Positions 24,468 through 33,910 of a stretch of 64,000 nucleotides of DNA are shown here, one piece after another (the stretch's first letter is position 1; each line of letters starts with the position of its first letter). The DNA lies in assembly GCA_017557345.1 (NCBI GenBank), contig JAFYZR010000013.1, forward strand, positions 1 through 64,000. The letters run 5' to 3'. The notes beneath the pieces were generated by a model. The model saw nothing but the letters and a program-made list of their open reading frames with translations. It searched no databases and was not told the origin of the DNA. The position numbers and the translations under genes were made by a program. This DNA is from Paludibacteraceae bacterium. Lineage in GTDB: Bacteria > Bacteroidota > Bacteroidia > Bacteroidales > Paludibacteraceae.

Positions 24468-25138
24468 ATATTTTTTACTAATTTATATCCTTTAAATCGA
24501 ATAGCCAAAATAGAGTAGTCTGCTGTTTTCACAAATCCTCTTAAATGATTGATAAATACACCCAAAGACCGAGCGGTAAATGCATTGTCTTCTTTCCATA
24601 ATGCGCTCAGAATCTTGTGTTTATCTACTACTTCGCCTTCTTGCCGGCAAAGCATTAATAATAGGTCGCTCAAACGGGCAGACATATGTTGTCCGTCGAA
24701 GGTCTGATGCAGAGCATCAAAGGTATGCCCGTTTAAGTCAAATATTTTCTGCTTGTTCTCTTCAAATGCCCGAATTCTTCGCAAGATAGCTTCAATTCGG
24801 CAAATCAAAATCTCCATCGAAAATGGCTTTGTCTGGAAATCGTCAGCCCCCAATTGGAAAGCACGCATTTGGTCTTCGCGGTCATTACGCGTTGTTAGAA
24901 TCAGCAACGGAATCTGTGGCAAACGATGACGAATATCTTTGAGCAACTCATAGCCGTTCATTCCGATACCTTGCAACTCCATCAATACAACATCCCAATG
25001 GCCGGAAGAAAGAAAATCTAATCCTTCTTTGCCATCACTCACACGCTCCGCTTTATAGCCGCGACTTTGCAAATAGTCGCAGAGAACAGTCGAAAGGCTG
25101 ATGTCGCTATCTATGATAAGAATCTTTGCCGCCATCAT
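24464..25138 (-). CDS. atypical OmpR-family response regulator with Glu at the phospho-site
   Basis: A 224-residue DNA-binding protein with a receiver domain (1-120) and a winged-helix domain (about 130-224; RSLGVFINHLRGFVK and FKGYKLV). The receiver keeps the switch Thr (LILTTRND) and Lys (FQTKPF). The phospho-acceptor Asp is replaced by Glu (VVLMELQ, residue 54, codon GAG), and the acidic pocket reads DSD instead of DD. This predicts phosphorylation-independent, possibly constitutively active behaviour. No histidine kinase is nearby; rpe follows with a 4-bp overlap. The target genes are unknown. Confidence 0.88.
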   Translation of the reverse strand: MMAAKILIIDSDISLSTVLCDYLQSRGYKAERVSDGKEGLDFLSSGHWDVVLMELQGIGMNGYELLKDIRHRLPQIPLLILTTRNDREDQMRAFQLGADDFQTKPFSMEILICRIEAILRRIRAFEENKQKIFDLNGHTFDALHQTFDGQHMSARLSDLLLMLCRQEGEVVDKHKILSALWKEDNAFTARSLGVFINHLRGFVKTADYSILAIRFKGYKLVKNI

Positions 25139-25152
25139 TCATAAATCCGCTG

Positions 25153-25184
25153 CAAAGGTAATACTTTTTTTTGATATATGCAAG
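25153..25184 (-). promoter_or_regulatory. sigA promoter for the response regulator-rpe operon
   Basis: CTTG in the -33 position (25184-25181), 20-bp spacer, TACCTTTG (25160-25153). The predicted start is about 10 nt from ATG 25138. Confidence 0.8.
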
Positions 25185-25199
25185 TTTTTTTATACTTAC

Positions 25200-26030
25200 T
25201 TATCGTACCACTTGCGTAAACACAGGAGATTCTCCGTCAAGGACGGTTACATAAACTTGCATCTCGCGGGATGGAAGATCTGGAGCGCCTTCGCGGGGAA
25301 GATCAACGGCATTGAATAAATACTCCGTGCCATCGGGAATGGCGCGTGAAGCAACTAACGTTGCTTTGGCGTGCAACATTGGATATCCATCCACGGCGGC
25401 ATCAAAAATAGCCGATTCTTCTTCACTTACTGCATGCTGTTCCGGAAAATCAGGCAGAATGGTATATTCGCCATCAAGGAAACCATGTGCTTTAAGGAAT
25501 TGATCTACTTCTTTCGGCATTGCCGCTAATCTCGCTGCACGCACGCCATATCCGAGAAGAATCGTAGCATTAGGTTGCTTGGCTTCCAAATCGCGAGTGC
25601 TGGAATCCAATCCTCCGCTGCCAAAAGTGCAGAAAGGAACAATGGTCTTCCCGCTTAAATCAACCTCGTTAAGCCATGCGGCTACGGGAGGTGCATAGGT
25701 TCCGAACCATACCGGATAACCAAGGAAAATAACATCATAAGCATCTATGTTGGCAGCAATCGGTTGTATTTCCGGCAAGATTCCTTGCTCGCGTTCTTGC
25801 ATGCAGCGTTCAATCGTAGCGCGGAAATCACCATCGTACGGATTAACGGGCACGATAGCTTCGATATCGGCATTAAGCCTTGAAGCAATGGTTTGAGCTA
25901 CTTGCTCTGTGTTGGATGTTTGAGAGTAATAGAGAACCAGTACTTTCGCATCTTTCTTGTGACCGCATGACATCGCGGTCAACATCATCGCTACGGTCGC
26001 AAGGACCATGAGAAGTTTTGTGTGTTTCAT
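25200..26030 (-). CDS. flavodoxin-domain lipoprotein
   Basis: A 276-residue lipoprotein. ATG 26030 gives MKHTKLLMVLATVAMMLTAM followed by the lipobox Cys (SCGHKK); the longer frame to 26090 crosses the promoter. The flavodoxin fold begins with VLVLYYSQTSNTEQVAQTI, the FMN phosphate-binding loop, and continues with YDVIFLGYPVWFGTYAPPVAAWL and TIVPFCTFGSGGL. The last 70-80 residues form an additional beta-rich part. Probably a periplasmic, membrane-tethered FMN-dependent redox protein; the partner is unknown. It is divergent from the asparaginase gene, with adjacent promoters. Confidence 0.85.
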   Translation of the reverse strand: MKHTKLLMVLATVAMMLTAMSCGHKKDAKVLVLYYSQTSNTEQVAQTIASRLNADIEAIVPVNPYDGDFRATIERCMQEREQGILPEIQPIAANIDAYDVIFLGYPVWFGTYAPPVAAWLNEVDLSGKTIVPFCTFGSGGLDSSTRDLEAKQPNATILLGYGVRAARLAAMPKEVDQFLKAHGFLDGEYTILPDFPEQHAVSEEESAIFDAAVDGYPMLHAKATLVASRAIPDGTEYLFNAVDLPREGAPDLPSREMQVYVTVLDGESPVFTQVVR

Positions 26031-26059
26031 ATCAATTAGCAAAAATAAGAAATATGCTG

Positions 26060-26091
26060 CAAAGGTACAACTTTTTTTTGAAATGTGCAAA
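26060..26091 (-). promoter_or_regulatory. sigA promoter for the flavodoxin lipoprotein
   Basis: TTTG (26091-26088), 20-bp spacer, TACCTTTG (26067-26060). The -33 box is 5 bp from the -33 box of the divergent asparaginase promoter, a back-to-back arrangement. Confidence 0.85.
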
Positions 26092-26096
26092 TTTTA

Positions 26097-26128
26097 TTTG
26101 CATATGTCATTTTTTTTTCGTACTTTTG
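26097..26128 (+). promoter_or_regulatory. sigA promoter for the asparaginase operon
   Basis: TTTG (26097-26100), 20-bp spacer, TACTTTTG (26121-26128). The -7 box is followed by CAGCC and GCAAAAGT, so TACTTTTGC and GCAAAAGTgTA form an imperfect inverted repeat over the transcription start. Confidence 0.85.
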
Positions 26129-26168
26129 CAGCCGCAAAAGTGTACAATCCAAGAAAATTATTTTTGCG

Positions 26169-27224
26169 ATGAGTAAAGTTCTTTTGATATCGACGGGCGG
26201 AACGATTACGATGGTTCGTCAAAATAAGGTGCAAGGCGAAAAAGGTAACACCAACGGTGAAGGGCCTTTAGTGCCTGCGGATATGGAGACCTTCAAAGCC
26301 TTTATGCCGGAATTGTTCGCTGGTTCGATAATGGTGGAAATTGAGTCGTTCCATCCTCTCATTGACTCGTCGGATATCGGTCCGAGTAGTTGGCGTCAAA
26401 TAGCACAAATAATTTATGATCGTTACGATGAATACGATGGATTCGTTGTGCTGCATGGTACGGATACGATGAGTTATTCGGCATCTGCCTTGTCATTTAT
26501 GCTGGAGAACTTGAGTAAACCTGTTGTGTTTACGGGCTCGCAGTTGCCGGTAGGCGTTCTTCGTAGCGATGCTAAAGAGAACTTATTGACCGCGATAGAG
26601 ATTGCTGCCGCAAAGGACGAAGAAGGAAATGCTATCGTCCCGGAAGTGACAATATATTTTGAAGACCAGCTCTTCCGTGCTAATAGAACAACGAAGCGGA
26701 ATGCTGAGCATTTCTCTGCATTTAATAGTTATAACTATCCTCCGCTTGCGAAAGCAGGTGTTCATATCACCTATCTGCCGCATCTGGTTCATTATAGCGA
26801 TCCGAGTGCGCCGTTAATCCTGCATACTAATTTCGATACGCATGTGGCGGTATTGAAATTGTTCCCTGGGATCCAACCAGCCGTTGTGCGCGCGCTATTG
26901 CATATACGCGGATTAAAAGGAGTAGTATTGGAAACATTCGGCGCGGGTAATGCTCCAACAGACCAATGGCTGTACCGTGAACTCAAAGCAGCTGTAGAGC
27001 GGGGTATTATTATTGTGAATAAAACACAATGTAATACAGGGTCGGTGGAAATGGGACTTTATGCCGTCTCTCTCAATCTAATGAAAGCGGGCGTCCTTTC
27101 AGGATATGATATTACAACGGAAGCGTTGCTGACAAAAATGATGCTCCTGCTTGGTGAACAGCCGGAGAACGCAAAGGAAATGATTACTAAGGATATATGC
27201 GGAGAAATGACGGTTAACGAATAG
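26169..27224 (+). CDS. type I L-asparaginase
   Basis: Hydrolyses L-asparagine to aspartate and ammonia. ATG 26169 gives MSKVLLISTGGTITMVRQ, with the first catalytic Thr in the STGGTI motif at the normal distance from the N-terminus. The second motif, VVLHGTDTMSYSASALSFM, is intact. GSQLPVGVLRSDAKENLL and VVLETFGAGNAP are also family-typical. No signal peptide remains with this start, so it is cytoplasmic. 351 residues. First gene of a plus-strand operon with pepD and a secreted EEP-family protein. Confidence 0.95.
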   Translation: MSKVLLISTGGTITMVRQNKVQGEKGNTNGEGPLVPADMETFKAFMPELFAGSIMVEIESFHPLIDSSDIGPSSWRQIAQIIYDRYDEYDGFVVLHGTDTMSYSASALSFMLENLSKPVVFTGSQLPVGVLRSDAKENLLTAIEIAAAKDEEGNAIVPEVTIYFEDQLFRANRTTKRNAEHFSAFNSYNYPPLAKAGVHITYLPHLVHYSDPSAPLILHTNFDTHVAVLKLFPGIQPAVVRALLHIRGLKGVVLETFGAGNAPTDQWLYRELKAAVERGIIIVNKTQCNTGSVEMGLYAVSLNLMKAGVLSGYDITTEALLTKMMLLLGEQPENAKEMITKDICGEMTVNE

Positions 27225-27251
27225 CAAATAAATTAGAAAATAGATAAAATC

Positions 27252-28697
27252 ATGAAAAATTTAGAGCCAAAAGGTTTGTGGGAGAGTTTCTACAGCCTTA
27301 CACAAATTCCGCGTCCGAGCGGTAAACGCAAAGAGATCGCAGATTTCTTGGTTAATTATGGTAAAAGTCTTGGTTTGGAGACATTGCAAGACGAAATCGG
27401 AAATGTGCTGATTCGTAAACCGGCATCGCCGGGCATGGAGAAGAAACCGGGCATTATTCTTCAAGGACACATGGATATGGTGCCTCAGAAGAACAGCGAC
27501 AAAGTCTTTGACTTTGAGAAAGATCCGATTGAGGCATATGTAGAAGATAATGGCGAATGGGTGACGGCAAATGGGACAACACTTGGCGCAGATAATGGTA
27601 TCGGTGTCGCAACCGCAATGGCTATTTTGGCTGATAAGAATGCAGTTCATCCGCCATTGGAGGCATTCTTTACGATTGATGAAGAGACCGGTATGTATGG
27701 AGCCAACGATCTGAAAAGCGGATGGCTCAAAGGTAAATATCTGCTGAATCTTGACTCGGAAACAGAAGGCGAATTGTATGTCGGCTGTGCAGGAGGAATA
27801 GACGCTGAGGCTACGTTCGATTATCAACCTGTTGAAACGGAAGAAGGAGATATCGCTTTACGTGTGGAGGTTAAAGGTTGCAAAGGTGGTCACTCGGGCT
27901 GTGATATCCAGTTGCAGCGCGCAAATGCTATCAAATTGTTGTTCCGTTTCCTGAAAGATGCAGTGGCTAATTTTGAAGCCCGTTTGGCATATGTAGAGGG
28001 TGGTTCTTTGCGAAATTCTATTCCGCGTGAAGCATCGGCAATCATTACTATTCCGGCTGAGAGTTATCAAGATCTACAAGATCTTGTGGATCGTTACGAA
28101 GATCTATGGCTTCGTGAATATGATGGAGTAGAACCGGATTTGACTTTCAAAGGAGAAGAGGTGGAATGTCCGAAAACTGAGATGCCGGAAGATGTACAAG
28201 ACTTCCTTATTCATGCTATCACACTCTGCCCGCATGGTGTATATCGCATGATTCCGGAGATGCCGGATATCGTAGAAACGAGTAATAACCTTGCCATTAT
28301 TGAGACAAAAGATAACTCCGTTAAGGTAGTTTGCCTCGCTCGTTCGAGCGTGGAAAGCCGTAAGGAGGAATTGGCTTCGGTTATACAGTCGGCATTCTCG
28401 TTGGCAGGCGCAAAAGTTGAATTCTCGGGAGCTTATCCGGGCTGGAAACCTAACTTCAAGAGTAATCTGTTGGCTACAATGAAACGTGTTTACGAGCAGG
28501 AATTTGGAAATAGTCCGCGTATCGTGACTATCCATGCTGGACTCGAATGCGGTATCATCGGTAGTAAATATGATGGCATGGAGATGATTTCTTTCGGTCC
28601 GACAATCGAGCATCCGCACTCGCCTGATGAGCGTGTGAATATCGCTACCGTGCAGAAATTCTATCGTTATGTCTTAGCCGCACTAAAAGCATTCTAA
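27252..28697 (+). CDS. pepD: aminoacyl-histidine dipeptidase (M20 family)
   Basis: Zinc-dependent dipeptidase that cleaves Xaa-His and related dipeptides; cytoplasmic. The 481-residue length matches PepD. Metal and catalytic motifs in order: ILQGHMDMVPQ (His ligand and Asp), TTLGADNGIGVATAMAIL (bridging Asp), FFTIDEETGMYGA (catalytic and ligand Glu), LLNLDSETEGELYVG, and near the C-terminus ISFGPTIEHPHSPDERVNI with the last His ligand. A lid domain lies between. It follows the asparaginase gene by 27 bp and precedes the next gene by 2 bp. Confidence 0.96.
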   Translation: MKNLEPKGLWESFYSLTQIPRPSGKRKEIADFLVNYGKSLGLETLQDEIGNVLIRKPASPGMEKKPGIILQGHMDMVPQKNSDKVFDFEKDPIEAYVEDNGEWVTANGTTLGADNGIGVATAMAILADKNAVHPPLEAFFTIDEETGMYGANDLKSGWLKGKYLLNLDSETEGELYVGCAGGIDAEATFDYQPVETEEGDIALRVEVKGCKGGHSGCDIQLQRANAIKLLFRFLKDAVANFEARLAYVEGGSLRNSIPREASAIITIPAESYQDLQDLVDRYEDLWLREYDGVEPDLTFKGEEVECPKTEMPEDVQDFLIHAITLCPHGVYRMIPEMPDIVETSNNLAIIETKDNSVKVVCLARSSVESRKEELASVIQSAFSLAGAKVEFSGAYPGWKPNFKSNLLATMKRVYEQEFGNSPRIVTIHAGLECGIIGSKYDGMEMISFGPTIEHPHSPDERVNIATVQKFYRYVLAALKAF

Positions 28698-28699
28698 TA

Positions 28700-30547
28700 A
28701 TGAGAAGATTTTGGATAATAGTACTTATATTAGGCATCGTTAGCGCTACTTATGCGCAAGCGCTGACTGTGGCTCAGGCTTTGGCAATAGGCAATGAGTT
28801 AGAGCATGAAGGCGTGACATCGGAAAGTTACACCATCGAAGGTTATGTTAATGTGATAACAGATAATCAATATAGTTCTTCTTACAATAATATGACTTTC
28901 TGGATCGCCGATACGCGTGGAACGAAAAGCAGTAGTGCTAATGGCGCGCTACAGGTATATAGAGGTAGGCCAAATCAGGAACTTGTAGAAGGTGATAAAG
29001 TAAGAGTTGTCGCTAAATTGAAAAAGTATTATTCCACAATAGAAACGACTCCATACAACGTTCCGGTCACATGGCTTGAGTCTGCACCGGAAAAACCGGT
29101 GTTGGATACCATTAAAGGTTCTCTCCGCGTGTGCGCTCAAAACTTGGAAAACTACTACTTCAATTTCAATTCTGGACGAGGAAATTATACCCAAGAGGAG
29201 TTTGACGCAAAGACTCAAAAGATTGTCAATGCTATGATAAAGATTGACGCGGATATTTTTGCATTTTGTGAATTAGAGGCTCAACCTATTATTTTGGAGC
29301 AATTGGCAGATTCAATGAACAAGCGCGTGCCGGATAATCGTTATGTGTCTGTGTCTGACGGAATTGCTGTGGAATGGAGTGAAGAGGCAGATTATAATCT
29401 CAAGTCAGGGTTTATTTATCGCAAAGATAAGGTAAAAACGATTGGCTCAAGCTTTCCTGGTACACCAGGTAATGGCTATTATAGCCATACTATGCGTATC
29501 CAGACATTCGAAGAATTGGCATCGGGCGAACGTTTGACGGTATCTATGAACCATTTTAAATCAAAAATTGGTGGTGGAGACGATCAGCGCATAACAAATG
29601 CCAATAATCTTGTAGAGCAGTTGCCGTTGAAAGCTTTAGATGATGATATATTGATCTTGGGAGACTTAAACTGCGAGTATGGTGAAGAACCGATTACAAT
29701 CATTCAAAATGCAGGATACGAAGAGCAAATCTTACGTTATGATAGTTCGGCCTTCTCGCACTGTTATGGCGGAGGAGAATTGATAGATCATGTGTTTGCA
29801 AACGAATCTATGCGCGAACAAATCGTATGTGCCTATGTAAAGCATGTAAGCGCATATGCGTGTAATCCCAAAGTATCAGAGGAAGAGTCTTACGCCGATC
29901 ATGATCCATATGTGGTAGAAATCAATCTTGCAAAGAGCGAAGTGCCTGATGAATGCCAGGATTTAGATAAAACCTATTTGACTGCCAATTTGAGTGGCAT
30001 GACGACGGAAGGTGATGCTGCATGGATATGGGATACATATAATGGTGATAGTTATGCTAAAGTCTGCAAACCGGGAGGCTATACCGGCTATTTGATGACT
30101 CCGGAATTCGATTTGACGCGAATGAAGTCTGCTTCTTTGAGCTTCAAACATGCACACAAATTCGCGGGAACTCCTTCGCAGGAACTGACATTGTGGGTGA
30201 CATCTAATTATCAGGGAAGTTTCGCAGATTCAGAATGGCAACAGTTAACAATCAGTCCTTATACAAGCAACTCCAGTTGGACTTTTGCTGACGTTTCTAT
30301 AAATGTTCCAACTTCCACTTTTGGTCCACGAACAGTGTTTGCTTTCAAATACATGAGCACTGCATCTAATTATGCCACTTGGGAAATCAAGAATCTGAAT
30401 ATCAAGGCTCAATGCGCAGACACTCCAACTGATATCGATTCGGTTCAGCCAGAACAATGTGCAATAAAAACCATCGAGAATGGACAGTTGATTATCACTC
30501 TTCCCGATGGCTCAAGGTATAACGTAATAGGAATACGGATTCGCTAA
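28700..30547 (+). CDS. secreted endonuclease/exonuclease/phosphatase-family protein with C-terminal tag
   Basis: A 615-residue exported protein. Signal peptide MRRFWIIVLILGIVSATYA; an N-terminal DUF6359-like OB domain (about 20-125; SYTIEGYVNVITDNQYS); an EEP catalytic domain (about 140-410) with FAFCELEAQP (metal Glu), SMNHFKSKIGGGDDQR, ILGDLNCEYGE (Asp/Asn), GELIDHVFAN and YADHDPYVVEI (catalytic His); and a jelly-roll choice-of-anchor-J-like domain (about 425-580). It ends with KTIENGQLIITLPDGSRYNV and IGIRIR, a variant of the tag shared with other secreted proteins here. Possibly an extracellular nuclease or phosphodiesterase. It converges directly on the S41 protease gene with 1 bp between stops. 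Confidence 0.85.
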   Translation: MRRFWIIVLILGIVSATYAQALTVAQALAIGNELEHEGVTSESYTIEGYVNVITDNQYSSSYNNMTFWIADTRGTKSSSANGALQVYRGRPNQELVEGDKVRVVAKLKKYYSTIETTPYNVPVTWLESAPEKPVLDTIKGSLRVCAQNLENYYFNFNSGRGNYTQEEFDAKTQKIVNAMIKIDADIFAFCELEAQPIILEQLADSMNKRVPDNRYVSVSDGIAVEWSEEADYNLKSGFIYRKDKVKTIGSSFPGTPGNGYYSHTMRIQTFEELASGERLTVSMNHFKSKIGGGDDQRITNANNLVEQLPLKALDDDILILGDLNCEYGEEPITIIQNAGYEEQILRYDSSAFSHCYGGGELIDHVFANESMREQIVCAYVKHVSAYACNPKVSEEESYADHDPYVVEINLAKSEVPDECQDLDKTYLTANLSGMTTEGDAAWIWDTYNGDSYAKVCKPGGYTGYLMTPEFDLTRMKSASLSFKHAHKFAGTPSQELTLWVTSNYQGSFADSEWQQLTISPYTSNSSWTFADVSINVPTSTFGPRTVFAFKYMSTASNYATWEIKNLNIKAQCADTPTDIDSVQPEQCAIKTIENGQLIITLPDGSRYNVIGIRIR

Positions 30548-30548
30548 A

Positions 30549-32159
30549 TTATTTCGTCAACTCTTCAACGGCGCGTTTGGTAATTTCATCATCGCGCTCA
30601 AAGAGTGGGAAGAAACCATCATCGCCGAGAATGTTCCGTACGATATAAGCATTCAAAAGTCGCGTCATTAACGGGCGCGATTTTTGAATCTCTGCCTGAT
30701 TGGGTTCTACGCCTTTATCTTTTGCAAAGGCTACAAATTGCGGGATAATATCTTGCTTAAGCAGATATTTTTCCAAACTCTGCCAATCTTTAAATTTGCT
30801 TAGTTCTTTACGGTTTTGATCCGTATATCGGTAAGCGAACTGATAGGTATATGCCAAATTAACGCATTGATTGTACCACGGTGTATTAAGCGTCGTATCA
30901 CGTCCTACGAACACATCTGGCATGATTCCTCCGCCGCCATGGACAATTCGTCCGCCTTTGGTGCGATATGTTGTCGTGTCTGCAAAATGCACACTATCAG
31001 CAGAATAGAACTCTCCATGCTCAAAACGCTCCATCAGTTCTTTCTGATAATCGCTTTGCTCGCCCAACGTGTAAGGTTTCTGAATACAACGTCCGCTCGG
31101 CGTGTAATATCGAGCTACAGTCAACCGCACAGCACTACCATCGTCAAAAGGCAGTTGTTGTTGTACTAATCCCTTGCCAAACGAACGGCGACCGATGATC
31201 TGTGCGCGGTCGTTATCTTGCATAGCACCTGCGAAAATCTCGCTTGCTGAGGCCGAGAAATCGTCAATCAGTACTACCAACGGCGTTTCTTTGAAACGGC
31301 CTCCGCCGTTCGCTCTTGCTTCGTATCGCGGATAAGCGCGACCCTGCGAATAAACAATCATATCGCCACGGGAAAGGAACTCGTTTGCCATCTTGATGGC
31401 TTGCTCCATATAACCGCCGGAGTTCTCGCGGAGATCAATAATAAACTCCGTTGCGCCCTTCGCATTCAGGTCTGCAAGCGCAGAAATAAACTCTTTATAA
31501 GTACTTTCTCCGAACTTGTTGACACGGATAAAACCGATTTTCTTCTTCCCGCTTTCAATAATAAATTTGGCATCAACAGAGGTAACCGGAATATCGCCGC
31601 GAACAATGTTAAACGATAGAATATCAGGCGCTCCAGCTCGCAAAACGCCCAGTTTAACCTGGGTGCCTTTCGGTCCGCGCAAGGTCTTCATTACCTTCTC
31701 GTTGTTCATCTTCATGCCTACAAAATTGGAGTCATCCACCATCACGATCTTATCTCCCGCAAGAACACCGACGCCTTCGCTCGGACCGCCGGCAATAACG
31801 GCTACGATTCGCACAGTGTCTTGCTGAATCGTGAATTGCACGCCGATACCTGAGAAAGAGCCGGCTAACTCCGAATTGACCATCTCAAGGTCTTCTTTCG
31901 GGATATAAGCAGAGTGAGGGTCGAGTCGCTGAACGAGTTCAGTAAGTACCTCGTCGGTAATACTGTCCACATTAATAGAATCCACATAGGCTGCTTCCAT
32001 CAGTTGCAACATACGGTCCACTTTCGACTGCTCAAGATGCCACTGGCCATTCTGATAAACGATACGTTGTGCGTTCGCTTTTTGAGTAAGCGCCATGCCG
32101 ATTACCAAGCCCAGCGCTACTGCTATCACGGTAAATGTAGGAAGAAGATACTTTTTCAT
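30549..32159 (-). CDS. S41-family C-terminal processing protease
   Basis: CtpA/Prc-type periplasmic serine protease. 536 residues. An N-terminal signal or anchor helix (KKYLLPTFTVIAVALGLVIG) is followed by a PDZ domain (FSGIGVQFTIQQDTVRIVAV, GVLAGDKIVMVDD) and the protease core with FIIDLRENSGGY and the catalytic Ser/Lys pair in DFSASASEIFAGAMQDNDRA and GRRSFGKGLVQQQ. It likely trims cell-envelope proteins. Its ATG overlaps the stop of the dCMP deaminase gene (ATGA). Confidence 0.93.
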   Translation of the reverse strand: MKKYLLPTFTVIAVALGLVIGMALTQKANAQRIVYQNGQWHLEQSKVDRMLQLMEAAYVDSINVDSITDEVLTELVQRLDPHSAYIPKEDLEMVNSELAGSFSGIGVQFTIQQDTVRIVAVIAGGPSEGVGVLAGDKIVMVDDSNFVGMKMNNEKVMKTLRGPKGTQVKLGVLRAGAPDILSFNIVRGDIPVTSVDAKFIIESGKKKIGFIRVNKFGESTYKEFISALADLNAKGATEFIIDLRENSGGYMEQAIKMANEFLSRGDMIVYSQGRAYPRYEARANGGGRFKETPLVVLIDDFSASASEIFAGAMQDNDRAQIIGRRSFGKGLVQQQLPFDDGSAVRLTVARYYTPSGRCIQKPYTLGEQSDYQKELMERFEHGEFYSADSVHFADTTTYRTKGGRIVHGGGGIMPDVFVGRDTTLNTPWYNQCVNLAYTYQFAYRYTDQNRKELSKFKDWQSLEKYLLKQDIIPQFVAFAKDKGVEPNQAEIQKSRPLMTRLLNAYIVRNILGDDGFFPLFERDDEITKRAVEELTK

Positions 32160-32581
32160 AAAGCTTTATCATCAAGAAACTCCACTTCGATGCCTGCGCG
32201 TTTGAGTAGCTCTACGCCATCCATCAAACGATATTCTTCGCCATAAACGACACGCTTGATGCCTGATTGAATAATCAGTTTGGAGCATTCCAGGCATGGC
32301 GAAGCGGTTACATATAGTGTTGCGCCATCGGAACTGTTGTTCGAACGAGCCACTTTTGTCAGCGCGTTTGCTTCGGCATGCAAAACGTAAGGTTTGGAAA
32401 CGTTGTTCTCGTCTTCGCATACATTTTCAAAGCCCGAAGGCGTGCCGTTATAGCCGTCAGAGATAATCATCTGGTCTTTGACCAGCAAAGCACCTACTTT
32501 GCGGCGCACGCAGTAACTGTTTTCCGACCATGTGCGCGCCATACGCATGTATAAATAATCGCGTTTTTGTTGTTTTGTCAT
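32156..32581 (-). CDS. deoxycytidylate (dCMP) deaminase family protein
   Basis: Zinc-dependent conversion of dCMP to dUMP, feeding dTTP synthesis; also called ComEB in Gram-positives. 141 residues. Zinc site: HAEANAL (His plus the catalytic Glu) and SPCLECSK (two Cys). SDGYNGTPSGFENVCED and the N-terminal YLYMRMARTWSENSYCVRRKVGALLV are family-typical. It lies 6 bp downstream of mpl and overlaps the protease gene by 4 bp. Confidence 0.95.
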   Translation of the reverse strand: MTKQQKRDYLYMRMARTWSENSYCVRRKVGALLVKDQMIISDGYNGTPSGFENVCEDENNVSKPYVLHAEANALTKVARSNNSSDGATLYVTASPCLECSKLIIQSGIKRVVYGEEYRLMDGVELLKRAGIEVEFLDDKAL

Positions 32582-32587
32582 ATTTCT

Positions 32588-33910
32588 TTAAACTTTCAGT
32601 AATTCTTTTGCGAATTGCTTCACATCCACGCCGTCAAAAGTGCCGCTAGACATCATCAGCAAGGCGGTATTGTCGTAGTTGAGGCTACGCAGTTTGGCTT
32701 GTAGCGCTTCGCTGTCCGTAAATACCTCCACATTTTTCGTGCCAAACGCGTCACGAACTTCATCTGACGTAATAGGCGTAAGACGCTTATGTTCAATCAC
32801 TTTCGGGTTGAAATAAACGCAAGCGATATCTGCCTCGGCCATACAGCCTTTATATTGCGGCAGAAAATCGGCCATCAGACTGGAAAAAGTATGCAATTCC
32901 ATGCATGCCACCAGTTTTTTCTTCGGATAACGCTCGCGAACAGCATTAACGGTCGCTTTGAGTTTACTTGGCGAGTGCGCAAAGTCTTTATATGCCACGC
33001 TATCCGTTGTCTCGCATATCTTTTCAAGACGGTTACTGGCGCCTGTAAATGTACTTATCTCGCGGTAGAAATCATCTGGCGCAACACCAATGCAATGGCA
33101 TGCCAGCATAGCTGCTTGCAGGTTTTGCATGTTATGTTTGCCGAATACCTGCATCTCAACATCGCCTGCATAAGCATCATACGGAATACATGTAATATCC
33201 TTGCGTGCGCCTTCCGCTATCTTGCGCAAGTTCTCATCGCCCTTATACCAGATAAACGAACCGTTCGGCTCAAAACTATCCACAAATTTTCTAAACGTAT
33301 CTACGTACTCCGGAAAAGTAGGGAATACATTGATATGATCCCATGCAATTCCCGTTAAAATAGCCACATGCGGATGATACCAGAGGAATTTTGACCGCAA
33401 ATCGAGTGGGGAAGTAAGATACTCGTCGCCTTCAAAAACCGCATATTTGGCGGTATCGGACAAACGAACCATCCGCTCAAAGCCTTCTATCTGTGCGCCA
33501 ACCATATAATCGGCTTCGATGCCAAGGCGGTTGAGCACATAGAGAATCATCGAAGTGGTTGTTGTCTTGCCGTGACTTCCGCCTACCACGATACGGATCT
33601 TGTCTTTTGTCTGCTCGTACAGATACTCGGGAAACGAATAGATTTTCAGTCCCAGCTCGCGTGCGCGAACCAATTCGGGATTATCTTCCCGCGCATGCAT
33701 GCCAAGGATGATAGCGTCGATATCCGAAGTTATGCGCTCCGGATGCCAGCCCATTTCATCTGGTAGCAGACCGGCATCGCGCAGATGGGACAAGGCGGGA
33801 TCGAAAATCTCGTCGTCAGAACCCGTTACCTGGTATCCTGCTTTCGAAGCTACTGCAAGTGCCAAATTATGCATCGCAGCGCCACCTATGGCTATAAAAT
33901 GGATTCTCAT
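32588..33910 (-). CDS. mpl: UDP-N-acetylmuramate:tripeptide ligase (Mpl-type Mur ligase)
   Basis: ATP-dependent Mur ligase family. Mpl reattaches recycled L-Ala-gamma-D-Glu-meso-DAP to UDP-MurNAc. The N-terminal FIAIGGAAMHNLALAV dinucleotide-fold motif is close to MurC but has the GGAAMHNLA form seen in Mpl. The ATP loop GGSHGKTTTTSMIL (about residue 110), the HNMQNLQAAMLAC motif and the DFAHSPSKLKATV C-terminal ligase motif follow. 440 residues. The start overlaps the trigger factor stop by 4 bp (ATGA). Confidence 0.9.
   Translation of the reverse strand: MRIHFIAIGGAAMHNLALAVASKAGYQVTGSDDEIFDPALSHLRDAGLLPDEMGWHPERITSDIDAIILGMHAREDNPELVRARELGLKIYSFPEYLYEQTKDKIRIVVGGSHGKTTTTSMILYVLNRLGIEADYMVGAQIEGFERMVRLSDTAKYAVFEGDEYLTSPLDLRSKFLWYHPHVAILTGIAWDHINVFPTFPEYVDTFRKFVDSFEPNGSFIWYKGDENLRKIAEGARKDITCIPYDAYAGDVEMQVFGKHNMQNLQAAMLACHCIGVAPDDFYREISTFTGASNRLEKICETTDSVAYKDFAHSPSKLKATVNAVRERYPKKKLVACMELHTFSSLMADFLPQYKGCMAEADIACVYFNPKVIEHKRLTPITSDEVRDAFGTKNVEVFTDSEALQAKLRSLNYDNTALLMMSSGTFDGVDVKQFAKELLKV

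Noticed and set aside
32156-32581. dCMP deaminase (ComEB) as part of a competence cluster with ComEC and the ComEA-like gene
   Set aside because: The three genes are 9-20 kb apart in different operons, and in Bacteroidota this deaminase is a nucleotide-metabolism enzyme.
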